Source of the DNA: Allobosea sp. CRIB-10 | GTDB lineage: Bacteria; Pseudomonadota; Alphaproteobacteria; Rhizobiales; Beijerinckiaceae | Reading direction: 5' to 3' | NCBI RefSeq assembly: GCF_900112185.1 | Contig: NZ_FOKP01000010.1 | Location: 62,001 to 126,000 of the forward strand | DNA: 64,000 nucleotides | In this document: positions 1 to 9,067 of the stretch, piece after piece | How the letters are laid out: the number at the start of each line of letters is the position of its first letter | Numbering within the stretch: position 1 is the first letter of the stretch | The notes under the pieces: model-generated | The model's database searches: none | The model's input: only the letters and a program-made list of their open reading frames with translations | Told to the model about the DNA's origin: nothing | Translations under genes and position numbers: made by a program

Positions 1-745
1 TCCAGGACGGTGGCAGGATCGAGCTCAGCGCCAGCCAGAGCGGGATATGCGGCAAGGACTGCACGATCTCGATGACACGCTGGACGACGAGGTCGACCCG
101 GCCGCCATAGTAGCCGGCGATGCCGCCGATGATGACGCCGAGCACGAAGGAGACGCTCACGCCGAGCAGGCCGATGGTCAGCGAGATCCGCCCGCCATAG
201 AGGATGCGCGAGAGCATGTCGCGCCCGAGCCGGTCGGTGCCGAGCAGATAGAGCGTGCCGCCCTCGGGCGGGCAGATCAAATGGAGATTGCCGGGGATCA
301 GGCCCCAGAACTCGTAATTGTCGGCGCGGCAGAAGAAGCGGATCTGCTGCGGCTTGCTGGTGTCGACGTCGTATTCGCGCTTCAGGTTCTCCATGTTGAG
401 GCGCTGGACATAAGGGTAGACGAACGGCCCGATGAAGCTTCCCTCATGGAAGAGATGCACCTCCTGGCGCGGGGCGCGGATGAAATCGGTGTTACGCGTC
501 GTGTAGTGATAGGGCGCCAGGAACTCGCAGAAGGCGGCCGAGGCGTACATCAGCAGGATGACGATGCCGGAGATCACCGCGAGCTTGTGCTTGCGGAACT
601 TCCACCACATCAGCTTCCACTGCGGGGCGAGATAGACGCGCTCCTGCTCGGGCGACATCTTCTCGACCGCATAGGGTTCGAAGGGCGCGGTCGACCAGCG
701 ATGCGGCAGCGGCTCGGAGGGAGGCGGGGCGGAAGGCGTCGTCAC
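1..745 (-). CDS. Peptide/oligopeptide ABC transporter permease, YejE/OppC-like (3' end cut by window edge)
   Basis: Inner-membrane permease subunit of a family 5 (peptide/opine/nickel class) ABC importer. About 248 N-terminal residues are visible. A cytoplasmic leader is followed by a membrane segment (residues near KHKLAVISGIVILLMY), a large periplasmic loop, then the conserved GTDRLGRDMLSRILYGGR segment that begins the permease core of OppC/DppC proteins. The start is a GTG at 745, which overlaps the TGA stop of the upstream permease by four bases (GTGA), so the pair is translationally coupled. It is the fourth gene of the operon that reads ATPase, binding protein, permease, permease. The long loop between the first helix and the core is typical of the YejE branch. 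The substrate cannot be told from sequence. Confidence 0.9.
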   Translation of the reverse strand, partial: MTTPSAPPPSEPLPHRWSTAPFEPYAVEKMSPEQERVYLAPQWKLMWWKFRKHKLAVISGIVILLMYASAAFCEFLAPYHYTTRNTDFIRAPRQEVHLFHEGSFIGPFVYPYVQRLNMENLKREYDVDTSKPQQIRFFCRADNYEFWGLIPGNLHLICPPEGGTLYLLGTDRLGRDMLSRILYGGRISLTIGLLGVSVSFVLGVIIGGIAGYYGGRVDLVVQRVIEIVQSLPHIPLWLALSSILPPSW

Positions 746-1743
746 TTGGTCGCCGTCCCCTGCAGGCGGATGCGTGGATCGAGGATGGCGAGCGCGATGT
801 CGGAGATCAGCACGCCGATCACGGTCAGGAAGGAGAGGAACATCAGGAAGGAGCCGGCGAGATACATGTCCTGGCTCTGCAGCGCCCGGATCAGCAGCGG
901 ACCGGTGGTCTGCAGCGAGAGCACGATCGCGACGATCTCGGCACCGGAGACGATCGAGGGCAGGATGTCGCCGATGTCGGAGATGAAGAAGTTGAGCGAC
1001 ATGCGCAGGGGATATTTGCGCAGCGCCTTGCCCGGCGGCAGGCCCTTGGCACGGGCGGTGACGTAGTACTGCTTCTGGAGCTCGTCGAGCAGATTGGCGC
1101 GCAATGAGCGGATCATGCCGGCGGTGCCGCCGGCGCCGATGATGATCACGGGGATCCAGAGGTGCTCCAGCACCGATTTGAACTTGGCCCAGCTCATCGG
1201 CTGGTTGAGATATTGCGGGTCGACGAGCCCGCCGATCGAGGTGCCGAACCAGACATTGGCGAAATAGAGGAAGACCAGCGCCAGCAGGAAATGCGGCACG
1301 GCGAGGCCGATCAGGCCGATGAAGGAGAGGCCGTAATCGCCCCAGCTATACTGGTGCGTCGCCGAATAGATGCCGATCGGAAAGGCGACGATCCAGGTGA
1401 AGATGATGGTGAAGAACGACACCACCATGGTCAGCAATAGCCGGTCGCCGACGATGTCGCGCACCGGCAGCTGATACTCGAAGGAATAGCCCATGTCGCC
1501 GCGCAGCAGGCCGGTGACCCACCAGAAATAGCGCTCGACCGGCGGTTTGTCGAAGCCGTACTCCTTCTTCAGGAATTCGACCCGGCTCATGTCGGCCTTC
1601 TCGCCCTGCGCCTGCATCTCGGCGACCAGGGTCTCGAAATAGTCGCCTTCGGGCAGGTTGATAACGGTGAATATCAGGACGCTGGTGACGAACAGCGTCG
1701 GGATCATCACCAGGATGCGCTTGAGGATGTACTTCAGCAGCAC
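742..1743 (-). CDS. Peptide/oligopeptide ABC transporter permease, YejB/OppB-like
   Basis: A 333-residue inner-membrane permease that pairs with the YejE-like subunit downstream. The N-terminal helix (MLLKYILKRILVMIPTLFVT) is typical of OppB/DppB/YejB, and six hydrophobic segments follow. The permease coupling region with GTAGMIRSLRANLLDEL and YYVTARAKGLP (the EAA-type loop that contacts the ATPase) lies at about residues 204-240. The start is GTG at 1743, one base after the stop of the binding-protein gene, so the operon is tightly packed. The length and the insertion between helices 1 and 2 (LPEGDYFETLV...) fit the YejB family. The substrate is unknown: peptides, microcin-C-like compounds or opines are all possible for this class. 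Confidence 0.92.
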   Translation of the reverse strand: MLLKYILKRILVMIPTLFVTSVLIFTVINLPEGDYFETLVAEMQAQGEKADMSRVEFLKKEYGFDKPPVERYFWWVTGLLRGDMGYSFEYQLPVRDIVGDRLLLTMVVSFFTIIFTWIVAFPIGIYSATHQYSWGDYGLSFIGLIGLAVPHFLLALVFLYFANVWFGTSIGGLVDPQYLNQPMSWAKFKSVLEHLWIPVIIIGAGGTAGMIRSLRANLLDELQKQYYVTARAKGLPPGKALRKYPLRMSLNFFISDIGDILPSIVSGAEIVAIVLSLQTTGPLLIRALQSQDMYLAGSFLMFLSFLTVIGVLISDIALAILDPRIRLQGTATK

Positions 1744-1744
1744 G

Positions 1745-3658
1745 CTACTTCCCCTCGAACCAGAAGGTGTCGGGCATGTAGCGGCCGAAGAAGGCGCCGG
1801 GCTCGAAACTGTAAAGCCCTTTGTCGGGCACGTTCTTCAACCGAGTGGAAACGACGACGGGTTGCAGCGTCGCGTTGACGACGCCGATGGTGAACAGCTG
1901 CTCGGCGTTGATCTTCAGCATCCGCTGCCAGATCTCCCGGCGCTCCTGATGCGTGGTCGAATGCCGCCAGGCCCGGTAGAGCGCGACGAGCTCCTTCGCC
2001 TCGGCAATGTCGGGGGCCTCGCCCTCGCGGCCGCCGCTCTCGAAATACTGGCCCCAGCGCGGCCAGTTGAACTGGCTCGGCGAGGTCGGCGCCAAAGCGT
2101 CGGGCTCCATCTCGGCGGCGACCAGCGCATTGTCCATGCCGGTCCAGCCGGACATGATCGTCTGGCCGGCGAGGATGCGGCGGCGGAAGACGTCGAGCTG
2201 GCTCGAGCGCGGGTGGATCTTGATGCCGATCGCGATGAAATCCTGCTTGATCAGGTCGAGGATGTCGGTCTCCTCGGTCGAGGCGCCGGCAGTCTCGATG
2301 GTGAATTCGAGGCGCCGTCCATCCGGAAACAGGCGGATCTTCTCGCCGTCGCGCTTGGAGAGACCGATCTCGTCGAGCAGGCGGTTGGCCTCGGCCAGGT
2401 CCGGCGTCATGTTGAGCTTCGCCAGCGTCTCGTCATAGAGCGGGCTTTCTGGCAGCGCGGTGTTGCCGCTCTCCTTGGCGAGCCCGAAGAAGATGACGCG
2501 GTTGATGTCGCGGCGATTGATCGCCAGCGAGAGCGCGCGGCGATAGCGCAGATCGCGGTTGAGGTCGCGCCAGACCGGATCGATCGCGTTGAGATTGGGC
2601 ATCAGCGCAAACGAGGCGCCCTCGGCCCGCTTCCACAGCTTGACCTCGAAGTTCATCCGCTTCGCGGCGCTCTTGAGGAAGGTGTAGTCCTCGAAGCGCA
2701 GATAGCGGGCCTGCAGATCGGTGTCGCCGGCAGCGGTCTTGGCCGGGATCAGGGACGAGCTGCCGATGGTCAGCGTGACCTCGTCGACATAGGGCAACTG
2801 CCGGCCATTCTCGTCGACCCGATGGAAATAGGGATTGCGAACGAAGGTGAAGCGCTCGGCGGGAATGCTGGTCGTGTTGCGCCAGGGGTCGAGCGTCGGC
2901 AGGTCGGGATTCTCCGGCCGGTACTGGCGCGAGAAGCGCTCGTGCAGCGAGCCCCAATCCTTGACGCGGGCCGTCTTGACCTTCTGCTTGAGCTCCTCCT
3001 TGCCGGCATAGCGCTGGTGGAACTGCTTCAAGTAGTGCGCCGGCATGGCGATGTAGAGCGGCTGGGCGCCGGCGAGCGCGGGCAGGAAGACCGGATTCGG
3101 CTGCGACCAGGAATAGCGGATCGTCTGCGGATCGAGAATCTCGAAGCTGGGTTTCTCGCCGCTGATCACCATGGCCTGCGGTGGCCCGCCCGGCGAAAGA
3201 CGCTTGTTGTTGGCGACGTCCTCCCACCAGTAACGGAAGTCCTCGGCGGTGAGGGGATGTCCGTCCGACCAGCGATGGCCGGGGCGCAGGCGCAAGGTGA
3301 AGATGCGGCCCTGCTCGGCCTCGTAGCTCTCCAGCACATCCGGCGCCAGCTCGAGCTTGTCGTCATAGACGACGAGGCGGGTGTAGCCGTAGATCGTCAT
3401 CATGCGGATGTCGCGCTGGTCGCCCATCAGCATGCGCATGGTGCCGCCATGCCGGCCGGGCGCGCGACCCATCGCCGCCACCTCGATCAAACGCGGCGAT
3501 GTCGGCAGGCGCTCGGCAAGAGCAGGCAGTTTGCCCGCCGCGACCTGATCGGCGAGCGCAGGGCTGTCGATCAGCGTCTCGACGCCGGCGAGACCGAAGC
3601 GCGGCGCGAGGAGGGCCGCACCGGTTCCGAGGAGAAAACTCCTGCGTGCGATCCGCAT
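1745..3658 (-). CDS. Family 5 extracellular solute-binding protein (YejA/OppA-like)
   Basis: A 637-residue periplasmic binding protein of the SBP_bac_5 family, the specificity subunit of this importer. The N-terminus carries a twin-arginine-like signal (ARRSFLLGTGAALLAP), so export may be by Tat, which is unusual but known for large alphaproteobacterial binding proteins. Typical SBP_bac_5 signatures are seen: LRPGHRWSDGHPLTAEDF near residue 125 and, later, DLRYRRALSLAINRRDINR. The start codon shares one base with the stop of the ATPase gene upstream (TGATG), indicating coupling. The size (over 600 residues) matches the YejA branch rather than the shorter DppA group. The ligand is not predictable from the sequence. 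Confidence 0.92.
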   Translation of the reverse strand: MRIARRSFLLGTGAALLAPRFGLAGVETLIDSPALADQVAAGKLPALAERLPTSPRLIEVAAMGRAPGRHGGTMRMLMGDQRDIRMMTIYGYTRLVVYDDKLELAPDVLESYEAEQGRIFTLRLRPGHRWSDGHPLTAEDFRYWWEDVANNKRLSPGGPPQAMVISGEKPSFEILDPQTIRYSWSQPNPVFLPALAGAQPLYIAMPAHYLKQFHQRYAGKEELKQKVKTARVKDWGSLHERFSRQYRPENPDLPTLDPWRNTTSIPAERFTFVRNPYFHRVDENGRQLPYVDEVTLTIGSSSLIPAKTAAGDTDLQARYLRFEDYTFLKSAAKRMNFEVKLWKRAEGASFALMPNLNAIDPVWRDLNRDLRYRRALSLAINRRDINRVIFFGLAKESGNTALPESPLYDETLAKLNMTPDLAEANRLLDEIGLSKRDGEKIRLFPDGRRLEFTIETAGASTEETDILDLIKQDFIAIGIKIHPRSSQLDVFRRRILAGQTIMSGWTGMDNALVAAEMEPDALAPTSPSQFNWPRWGQYFESGGREGEAPDIAEAKELVALYRAWRHSTTHQERREIWQRMLKINAEQLFTIGVVNATLQPVVVSTRLKNVPDKGLYSFEPGAFFGRYMPDTFWFEGK

Positions 3659-5541
3659 CAGGCGAACTCCCTGACATCGGCGCCTGGCTTGGCGAGGACG
3701 AGATGGCCGGCGCCGAGGTCGAGATGGGTGAGCGCCTCGCCCTCAGGATCGGGCTTGAAGCCGGCCGGCCAGTGCCGCGTGTCGGAGGCGCCGCCAGGCG
3801 CGGCCAGCTTGAAGTCGAGCTTGCGGTCGAGATCGGCGAAGGGCACCGATTTCAGGAGCGCCTTGGTGTAGGGATGGACCGGCGCGGTGAACAGGGTGTG
3901 GCGCGGCGCGAGCTCGACGATGCGCCCGTTCGCCATCACCGCGATACGGTCGGCCATATAGTTCACCACCGCGAGATTGTGGGAGATGAACAGGAAGGTC
4001 AGGCCGCGCTCGGCCTGTAGGTCCTTGAGCAGATTGAGGATCTGCGCCTGGACCGAGACGTCCAGCGCCGAGACCGGCTCGTCGCAGATGATCAGCTCCG
4101 GATCGAGCGCGAGCGCCCGGGCGATGCCGATGCGCTGGCGCTGGCCACCGGAGAAGGAATGCGGATAGCGTGAGAGGAAGCGCTGATCGAGCCCGACATC
4201 GTCCATCAGCGCCTTGACCCGGGCCTTCTGCTCGGCGCCGTCGCCGCGTTCATGGATGATGAGCGGCTCACGCAGGATGTTCATCACGGTCATGCGCGGC
4301 GAGAGGGAAGAGACCGGGTCCTGGAAGATCATCTGCAGCTTCGGGCGGAAACGGCGCAACTCCTCGCCCTGCAACGAGAGGATGTCGGTGCAGTCCTTGC
4401 CGTCGTCGAAGCGGAGCTCGCCGGAATCGGGCGTCAACGCCCGCATGATCACCTTGCTGAGCGTGGTCTTGCCGCAGCCGCTCTCGCCGACCAGGCCGAG
4501 GCATTCGCCACGCTCGATGTCGAAGCTGACATCGTTGACGGCGGTGACGGTCGAGGTGGTGCCCTTGCCGAAGAAGCGGCTCGAATGGGTCGTGTAGGTC
4601 TTGGTGACATGCCGCACGGAGAGCAGCGGCGCCTGCTGCGCGGCGCCGGGCTGGACCGGTGCCGATTTGGGCGCTGCGGGTGCCCGCGGGCGCGCCTCGC
4701 GCAAAGCGACCAGCCGCTCGCCCTCCTGCATGTCGAAATGCGGCGAGGCCTGGAGCAGGGCCTTGAGATAGGGATGCTGCGGGCGGCGGAAGATGTCCTC
4801 GGCCGGTCCGCTCTCCATGATCTCGCCATGGTAGATCACCACGACCTCGTCGGCCATGTTGGCGACGACGCCGAGATCATGGGTGATCAGCAGGATCGCC
4901 ATGCCCATCTCGGCCTGGAGATCGCGCATCAGGTCGAGCACCTGGGCCTGGATGGTGACGTCGAGCGCCGTCGTCGGCTCGTCGGCGATCAATAGCGCCG
5001 GCTGGCAGATCAGCGCCATGGCGAGCATGGCGCGCTGGCGCAGGCCGCCCGAGAGCTCGAAAGGATAGAAATCGTAGGCGCGGACCGGGTCCTTGAAGCC
5101 GACCCGCTTCAGCATCGCCTCGATCAGGGCGCGCGCCTCCGGCTTCGGCATCGGCCGGTGCAGCAGCAGCGCCTCCTCGATCTGGTTGCCGATCGTGTGG
5201 ACCGGCGAGAGCGAGGACATCGGCTCCTGGAAGATCATGCCGATCCGGCCGCCGCGCAGATCGCGGATCTCCTTGCCCTCGGCCGGCAGTGTGGCGATGT
5301 CGATCACGGCGTCGGGCGTCTGCGGATCGCGGAACAGGATGCTGCCGCCGGTGATGGCGCCGGCGCGCGGCAACAGGCCCATGATCGCCTGCGAGATCAC
5401 CGATTTGCCCGAGCCGGACTCGCCGACGAGCGCAACGGTCTTGCCGGCCGGAATGCGGAAATCGACCCCCTTCACGACATCGCGAGCGAAGCCGTGAATG
5501 GTGAAGCCGATCCGCAGGTCGTTGATCTCGAGAATGTTCAT
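3658..5541 (-). CDS. Fused dual ATPase subunit of peptide ABC importer (YejF/DppDF-like)
   Basis: Cytoplasmic energising subunit with two complete ABC ATPase domains in one 627-residue chain. Domain 1 has Walker A GESGSGKS near residues 40-47, signature LSGGLRQR and Walker [13 protein letters not shown]. Domain 2 has Walker [10 protein letters not shown], signature [14 protein letters not shown] and Walker [13 protein letters not shown]. Both domains end in the peptide-transporter C-terminal extension. I chose the ATG at 5541 because the protein then begins [13 protein letters not shown], as family members do; the open frame continues 96 codons further upstream but that stretch is Arg-rich and unlike the family. 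It is the first gene of the operon and overlaps the binding-protein start by one base. Confidence 0.93.
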   Translation of the reverse strand: MNILEINDLRIGFTIHGFARDVVKGVDFRIPAGKTVALVGESGSGKSVISQAIMGLLPRAGAITGGSILFRDPQTPDAVIDIATLPAEGKEIRDLRGGRIGMIFQEPMSSLSPVHTIGNQIEEALLLHRPMPKPEARALIEAMLKRVGFKDPVRAYDFYPFELSGGLRQRAMLAMALICQPALLIADEPTTALDVTIQAQVLDLMRDLQAEMGMAILLITHDLGVVANMADEVVVIYHGEIMESGPAEDIFRRPQHPYLKALLQASPHFDMQEGERLVALREARPRAPAAPKSAPVQPGAAQQAPLLSVRHVTKTYTTHSSRFFGKGTTSTVTAVNDVSFDIERGECLGLVGESGCGKTTLSKVIMRALTPDSGELRFDDGKDCTDILSLQGEELRRFRPKLQMIFQDPVSSLSPRMTVMNILREPLIIHERGDGAEQKARVKALMDDVGLDQRFLSRYPHSFSGGQRQRIGIARALALDPELIICDEPVSALDVSVQAQILNLLKDLQAERGLTFLFISHNLAVVNYMADRIAVMANGRIVELAPRHTLFTAPVHPYTKALLKSVPFADLDRKLDFKLAAPGGASDTRHWPAGFKPDPEGEALTHLDLGAGHLVLAKPGADVREFA

Positions 5542-5830
5542 CTGCGGCTGACGCCGTCGTCCCCTGATGTTCGCGTTGCCGGACCAACGATCGACGCCGT
5601 CATCCGGATCCCTTTGCCACCGAACGTTTCGCCTTTCGCCGTCACGCGGCGCTTTCGTCCGTCCGTCCCTCCCTCCGTCCTTGTCCTGTCTCGATGACGA
5701 CCTTGTAACATGGCGGGCGCTCCCGACGCGCCGCCTCACCCGACCGAACTTGAAATTACCGGACTTGTCGAGTCCCGCAGCTTGTTGCGCCCTGTCGTGA
5801 ACTGCCCACATATGGGGGCGAACCGGCACA
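5542..5830. promoter_or_regulatory. Divergent intergenic region (289 bp)
   Basis: This gap separates the minus-strand peptide ABC operon from the plus-strand pseudo-ABC/cyclase cassette and must hold both promoters. It has a pyrimidine-rich run around 5655-5695 (repeats of cgtccctc). I could not identify a clear promoter or operator. Confidence 0.4.
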
Positions 5831-8605
5831 GTGTCCGCGCGTCCGGATGCGGGATGGGAAAGCCCCTTGGAGAGAAGCCTCTTCCGTTACGTCTGGCAGA
5901 AGAGCCGCCGGGAGCAGATCATTGTTCTGCTGGTGATCCTCGCCTCGATCCCGTTCAACTGGCTGTCCTTCGACGTGCCCAAGCGCATCGTCAACGATGC
6001 GATCCAGGGTGGCGCCTTCAAGGACGGCAAGACGACGGCGACGGTGTTCGACTGGACGCTGCATTGGCCGGAGTTTCTCGGCGGCGGCAGCGTCCAGCTC
6101 TTCGAGGGCTTCAAGGTCAGTCAGGTCGGCCTGCTCCTGACGCTGAGCTTCTACTTCCTTGCCCTCGTCCTGATCAACGGCGGCTTCAAATACGTCGTCA
6201 ACCTGCAGAAGGGCGTGCTGGGCGAGCGCATGCTCCGGCGCATGCGCTACGATCTGTTCGGCCAGCTGATGCGCTTCCGGCCTGAGGAAATCCGCTCGGT
6301 CAAGCCGGCCGAGGTGGCGAGCATGATCAAGGACGAGGTCGAGCCGATCGGCAGCTTCGTCGGCGACGCCTTCATCCAGCCGGCGTTCCTGCTCAGCCAA
6401 GCCCTGACCGCGCTCGCCTTCATCATGATGCAGAGCGTCTGGCTCGGCTCGATCGCGCTGGTCATCGTGCTGATGCAGGCGGTGATCATCCCGATCCTGC
6501 GCAAGGAGCAGCTCAGGCTCGGCCGCGAGCGCCAGATCGCCTCGCGCCAGCTCGCGGGCCGGATCGGCGAGATCGTCGATGCCGGGCCCACCATCCAGGG
6601 CAACGGCGCGACCTCCTATATCCAGTCGGACATCGCCGGGCGGCTGGGAGCGCTGTTCGACATCCGCTATGCGCTCTACAAGCGCAAATTCGCCGTCAAG
6701 TTCCTGAACAACCTGATGGCGCAGATCACGCCGTTCTTCTTCTACGCGATCGGCGGCTTCTTCGCCCTGCAGGGCCGGCTCGACATCGGCCAGCTGGTCG
6801 CGGTCATCGCGGCCTATCGCGACCTGCCGCCGCCGATCAAGGAGCTGATCGACTGGGAGCAGCAGCGCAACGACGTCACCATCAAATACGAACAGGTGAT
6901 CCAGCAGTTCAGCCCGACCGACGTGGTCCTGCTGGAGGAGAAGGGCGAGATCGTGCCGCTGCCTCCGCGCGGCGAGATCCGGCTCGACAAGGTCGAGATG
7001 GTCGACAATCGCGGCCAGCCACTGCTGTCACCGCTGAGCCTGACGCTGCGCCGGCCGGGCGAGGTCGCGCTGATCGGGCCGGCCGGCGGCGGCCGGGACA
7101 CGCTCGGCCGCATCCTCGGCCGGCAGACGATGAGCTATAGCGGCCGCATCCTGATCGATGGCGAGCCGCTTGCAGCGATCAGCGTCGAGCGCGCCAGCCA
7201 TCTGATCGGCTATGCCGGTCCGGAGATCGAGATCATCAACGGCTCGCTGCGCGACAACATCTTGCTGCCGCTGAAGCGCAGACGGCCGGTGGTCAAGCCG
7301 GATCGGAGCGTCGACCAGGAGGAGCATCGCCGCTTCATCGAGGCGCTGCGGGCTGGAAACTCTCCGCTTCCGTTCACCGCGGACTGGACCGACTACGAGG
7401 GCGTCGGGCTCGAGGGCGAGGAGGGGCTGGAGGAGCGCCTGCTCGCCGTGCTCGACACGCTCGGCTGCGCCGACGAAGTCTATGAGCTCGGCCTCGACGC
7501 CAAGGTGATCGCGCCCCTGCCCGAGGGAGCAGCCGAGCGCATTATCGAGGCACGCAAAGTGGTCGCCGCCGAATTGACCAAGACCAAGCTCGGCGGCCTG
7601 ATCGAGACCTTCGATCTCGACCGCTACAACGCCAATGCGACGATCGCCGAGAACCTGGTCTTCGGCGCCATGCGCAATGGCCGCCAGCCGGCCGATTTCC
7701 TGCTCGAGGACGCCTATGCCCGCTCGGTGCTGCAGGCCGAGGCGCTGGATGAGCCGCTGGCCGAGATCGGCGGGCGCATTGCCTCGACCCTGGTCGAGAT
7801 CTTCGCCGGCCTGCCCCAGGGCCATGTCCTGTTCGAGCGCTACGCCTTCGGCGGCGAGGTCGATCTCGAGAAGCTCGGCGAGCTCGCCGAGGCGCTGCGG
7901 CGGCATGATCGGCGCAGCCCGCTCGATCCCACCGTGCAGCGCGAGCTGGTCGCGCTGGCGCTCGGCTATGTCGAGCCCAAGCATAGGCTGAACCTGCTCG
8001 ACATCGCGCTGCGGCGGCGGGTGCTGCGCGCCCGGCACAGCTTCAAGACCTATCTGCCGGGCGAGAAGGCCGACGAGATCGAGTTCTACGATCCCGCCGA
8101 CGTGATCCACGGCGCGAGCGTGCGCGACAACCTGCTGTTCGGACGTATCGGCTTCGGCGTGCCCGATGCCGGGCGCAAGGTGGCGGAGATCGCAAGGGCG
8201 GCGCTCTCGCGCGCCGGTCTCGATTCGTCCGCCTACCGTCTCGGGCTGGGCACCGATGTCGGTCTGCGCGGGCGCTATCTGCCGTTGCGGCTGCGGCTGA
8301 TGGTGCCGCTGGCGCAGGCGCTGATCAAGCGGCCCGACATTCTGGTGCTCGACCTCGACGCCTTCGCCGTGACCTGCCCCGATCCAGGCAGCCTGATCCG
8401 CCGGATCGGCAGCTATTGCCAGGACAGAACGACCTTCCTGCTCTTGACCGACCAGGGGTTGGCTGCCGATATCCCTGAGCAGATCCTATTCAATGGAACC
8501 GTGGCCCGGGTGAGCAGCAGGAACGGAACCGTCGACGAGGTGGATGAGCTGCAGGACGGGCTGCCGAGCCTCAACGGCGCTGTTCCGATCGAGGCAAGGA
8601 CATGA
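5831..8605 (+). CDS. ABC-exporter-like membrane protein with degenerate nucleotide-binding domain
   Basis: A 924-residue protein. Residues 1-340 form an ABC-exporter type membrane domain (helices near 29-45, 100-118, 183-222, 300-330). The nucleotide-binding part is longer than normal (about 380-895) and has lost the catalytic residues. The Walker A region at 416-424 reads GPAGGGRDT, with Arg422 in place of Lys. The Q-loop Gln is replaced (YAGPE, 461-465). No LSGGQ is present (YLPLR at 816-820). Walker B ILVLD ends at 841 and is followed by Leu842, not Glu. The H-loop His position is Asp874. The segment that normally follows the Q-loop occurs three times: SLRDNI at 472, TIAENLVFG at 604 and SVRDNLLFG at 763. 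The start is GTG at 5831. It overlaps the cNMP-binding gene (ATGA). Likely a structural or sensor protein rather than an active pump. Confidence 0.85.
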   Translation: MSARPDAGWESPLERSLFRYVWQKSRREQIIVLLVILASIPFNWLSFDVPKRIVNDAIQGGAFKDGKTTATVFDWTLHWPEFLGGGSVQLFEGFKVSQVGLLLTLSFYFLALVLINGGFKYVVNLQKGVLGERMLRRMRYDLFGQLMRFRPEEIRSVKPAEVASMIKDEVEPIGSFVGDAFIQPAFLLSQALTALAFIMMQSVWLGSIALVIVLMQAVIIPILRKEQLRLGRERQIASRQLAGRIGEIVDAGPTIQGNGATSYIQSDIAGRLGALFDIRYALYKRKFAVKFLNNLMAQITPFFFYAIGGFFALQGRLDIGQLVAVIAAYRDLPPPIKELIDWEQQRNDVTIKYEQVIQQFSPTDVVLLEEKGEIVPLPPRGEIRLDKVEMVDNRGQPLLSPLSLTLRRPGEVALIGPAGGGRDTLGRILGRQTMSYSGRILIDGEPLAAISVERASHLIGYAGPEIEIINGSLRDNILLPLKRRRPVVKPDRSVDQEEHRRFIEALRAGNSPLPFTADWTDYEGVGLEGEEGLEERLLAVLDTLGCADEVYELGLDAKVIAPLPEGAAERIIEARKVVAAELTKTKLGGLIETFDLDRYNANATIAENLVFGAMRNGRQPADFLLEDAYARSVLQAEALDEPLAEIGGRIASTLVEIFAGLPQGHVLFERYAFGGEVDLEKLGELAEALRRHDRRSPLDPTVQRELVALALGYVEPKHRLNLLDIALRRRVLRARHSFKTYLPGEKADEIEFYDPADVIHGASVRDNLLFGRIGFGVPDAGRKVAEIARAALSRAGLDSSAYRLGLGTDVGLRGRYLPLRLRLMVPLAQALIKRPDILVLDLDAFAVTCPDPGSLIRRIGSYCQDRTTFLLLTDQGLAADIPEQILFNGTVARVSSRNGTVDEVDELQDGLPSLNGAVPIEART

Positions 8606-9051
8606 CGCTCGAGAGCGATATAGGCTGCCTGAAGTCGATCCCCCTGTTCCGCGGGCTGCCGGGGCCGCGGCTGAAGCTGCTCGCCTTGATGGGCGAGCGG
8701 CTGCATTTCCCGGCCGGCACCGTCATCACCGAAGAGGGCGACAAGCCGGAGGAGGTCTATTGCGTGCTGGAAGGCGAGGTCGAGCTGTCGCATGAGGCGC
8801 CGGAAGGACCGTCAAAGACCTTCCGGCTCGCGAGCGGCAGCCTGATCGGCGACGTGCCGCTGCTCTGCAACCAGACCTATGCGGCGCGGTCCACCGCCAA
8901 GACCGACGTGGTGGCGCTGCGCCTGCCGCGGACATTGTTCTTCGAACTGCTCGACAACATCCCGGAGTTCTCGGTCGCCCTGTCGCGCGACCTCGCCGGC
9001 CGGCTCTACCGGCTGGCGGACTCCGTCCTGCATGGCGAGAAGACACATTGA
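8602..9051 (+). CDS. Cyclic-nucleotide-binding domain protein
   Basis: A 149-residue single-domain protein of the CRP/cNMP-binding fold with no DNA-binding helix-turn-helix. It starts FRGLPGPRLKLLALMGE and continues with the beta-roll repeat FPAGTVITEEGD...VYCVLEGEVEL. The phosphate-binding cassette is SLIGDVPLL (Gly83-Asp84, where CRP has Gly-Glu) followed by ARSTA with Arg96-Ser97, the pair that holds the cyclic phosphate in CRP-like domains. Ligand binding is therefore plausible. The ATG start overlaps the stop of the ABC-like gene, and the cyclase-like gene starts 16 bp downstream, so the product probably works with both as receptor or adaptor. It is soluble and probably cytoplasmic. Confidence 0.9.
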   Translation: MTLESDIGCLKSIPLFRGLPGPRLKLLALMGERLHFPAGTVITEEGDKPEEVYCVLEGEVELSHEAPEGPSKTFRLASGSLIGDVPLLCNQTYAARSTAKTDVVALRLPRTLFFELLDNIPEFSVALSRDLAGRLYRLADSVLHGEKTH

Positions 9052-9067
9052 AGCGCCGGGGGCGCCG

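Noticed and set aside
1658-3871. A 737-codon open frame on the plus strand
   Set aside because: It lies opposite the binding-protein gene and reads as Arg/Leu/Asp/Val-rich text without any family motif. In high-GC DNA such shadow frames are common. The minus-strand gene has clear homology and a signal peptide.
5831-8605. Ordinary multidrug or lipid ABC exporter
   Set aside because: The membrane part fits, but Lys, Gln, signature, Glu and His positions of the ATPase are all changed, so an active pump is unlikely.
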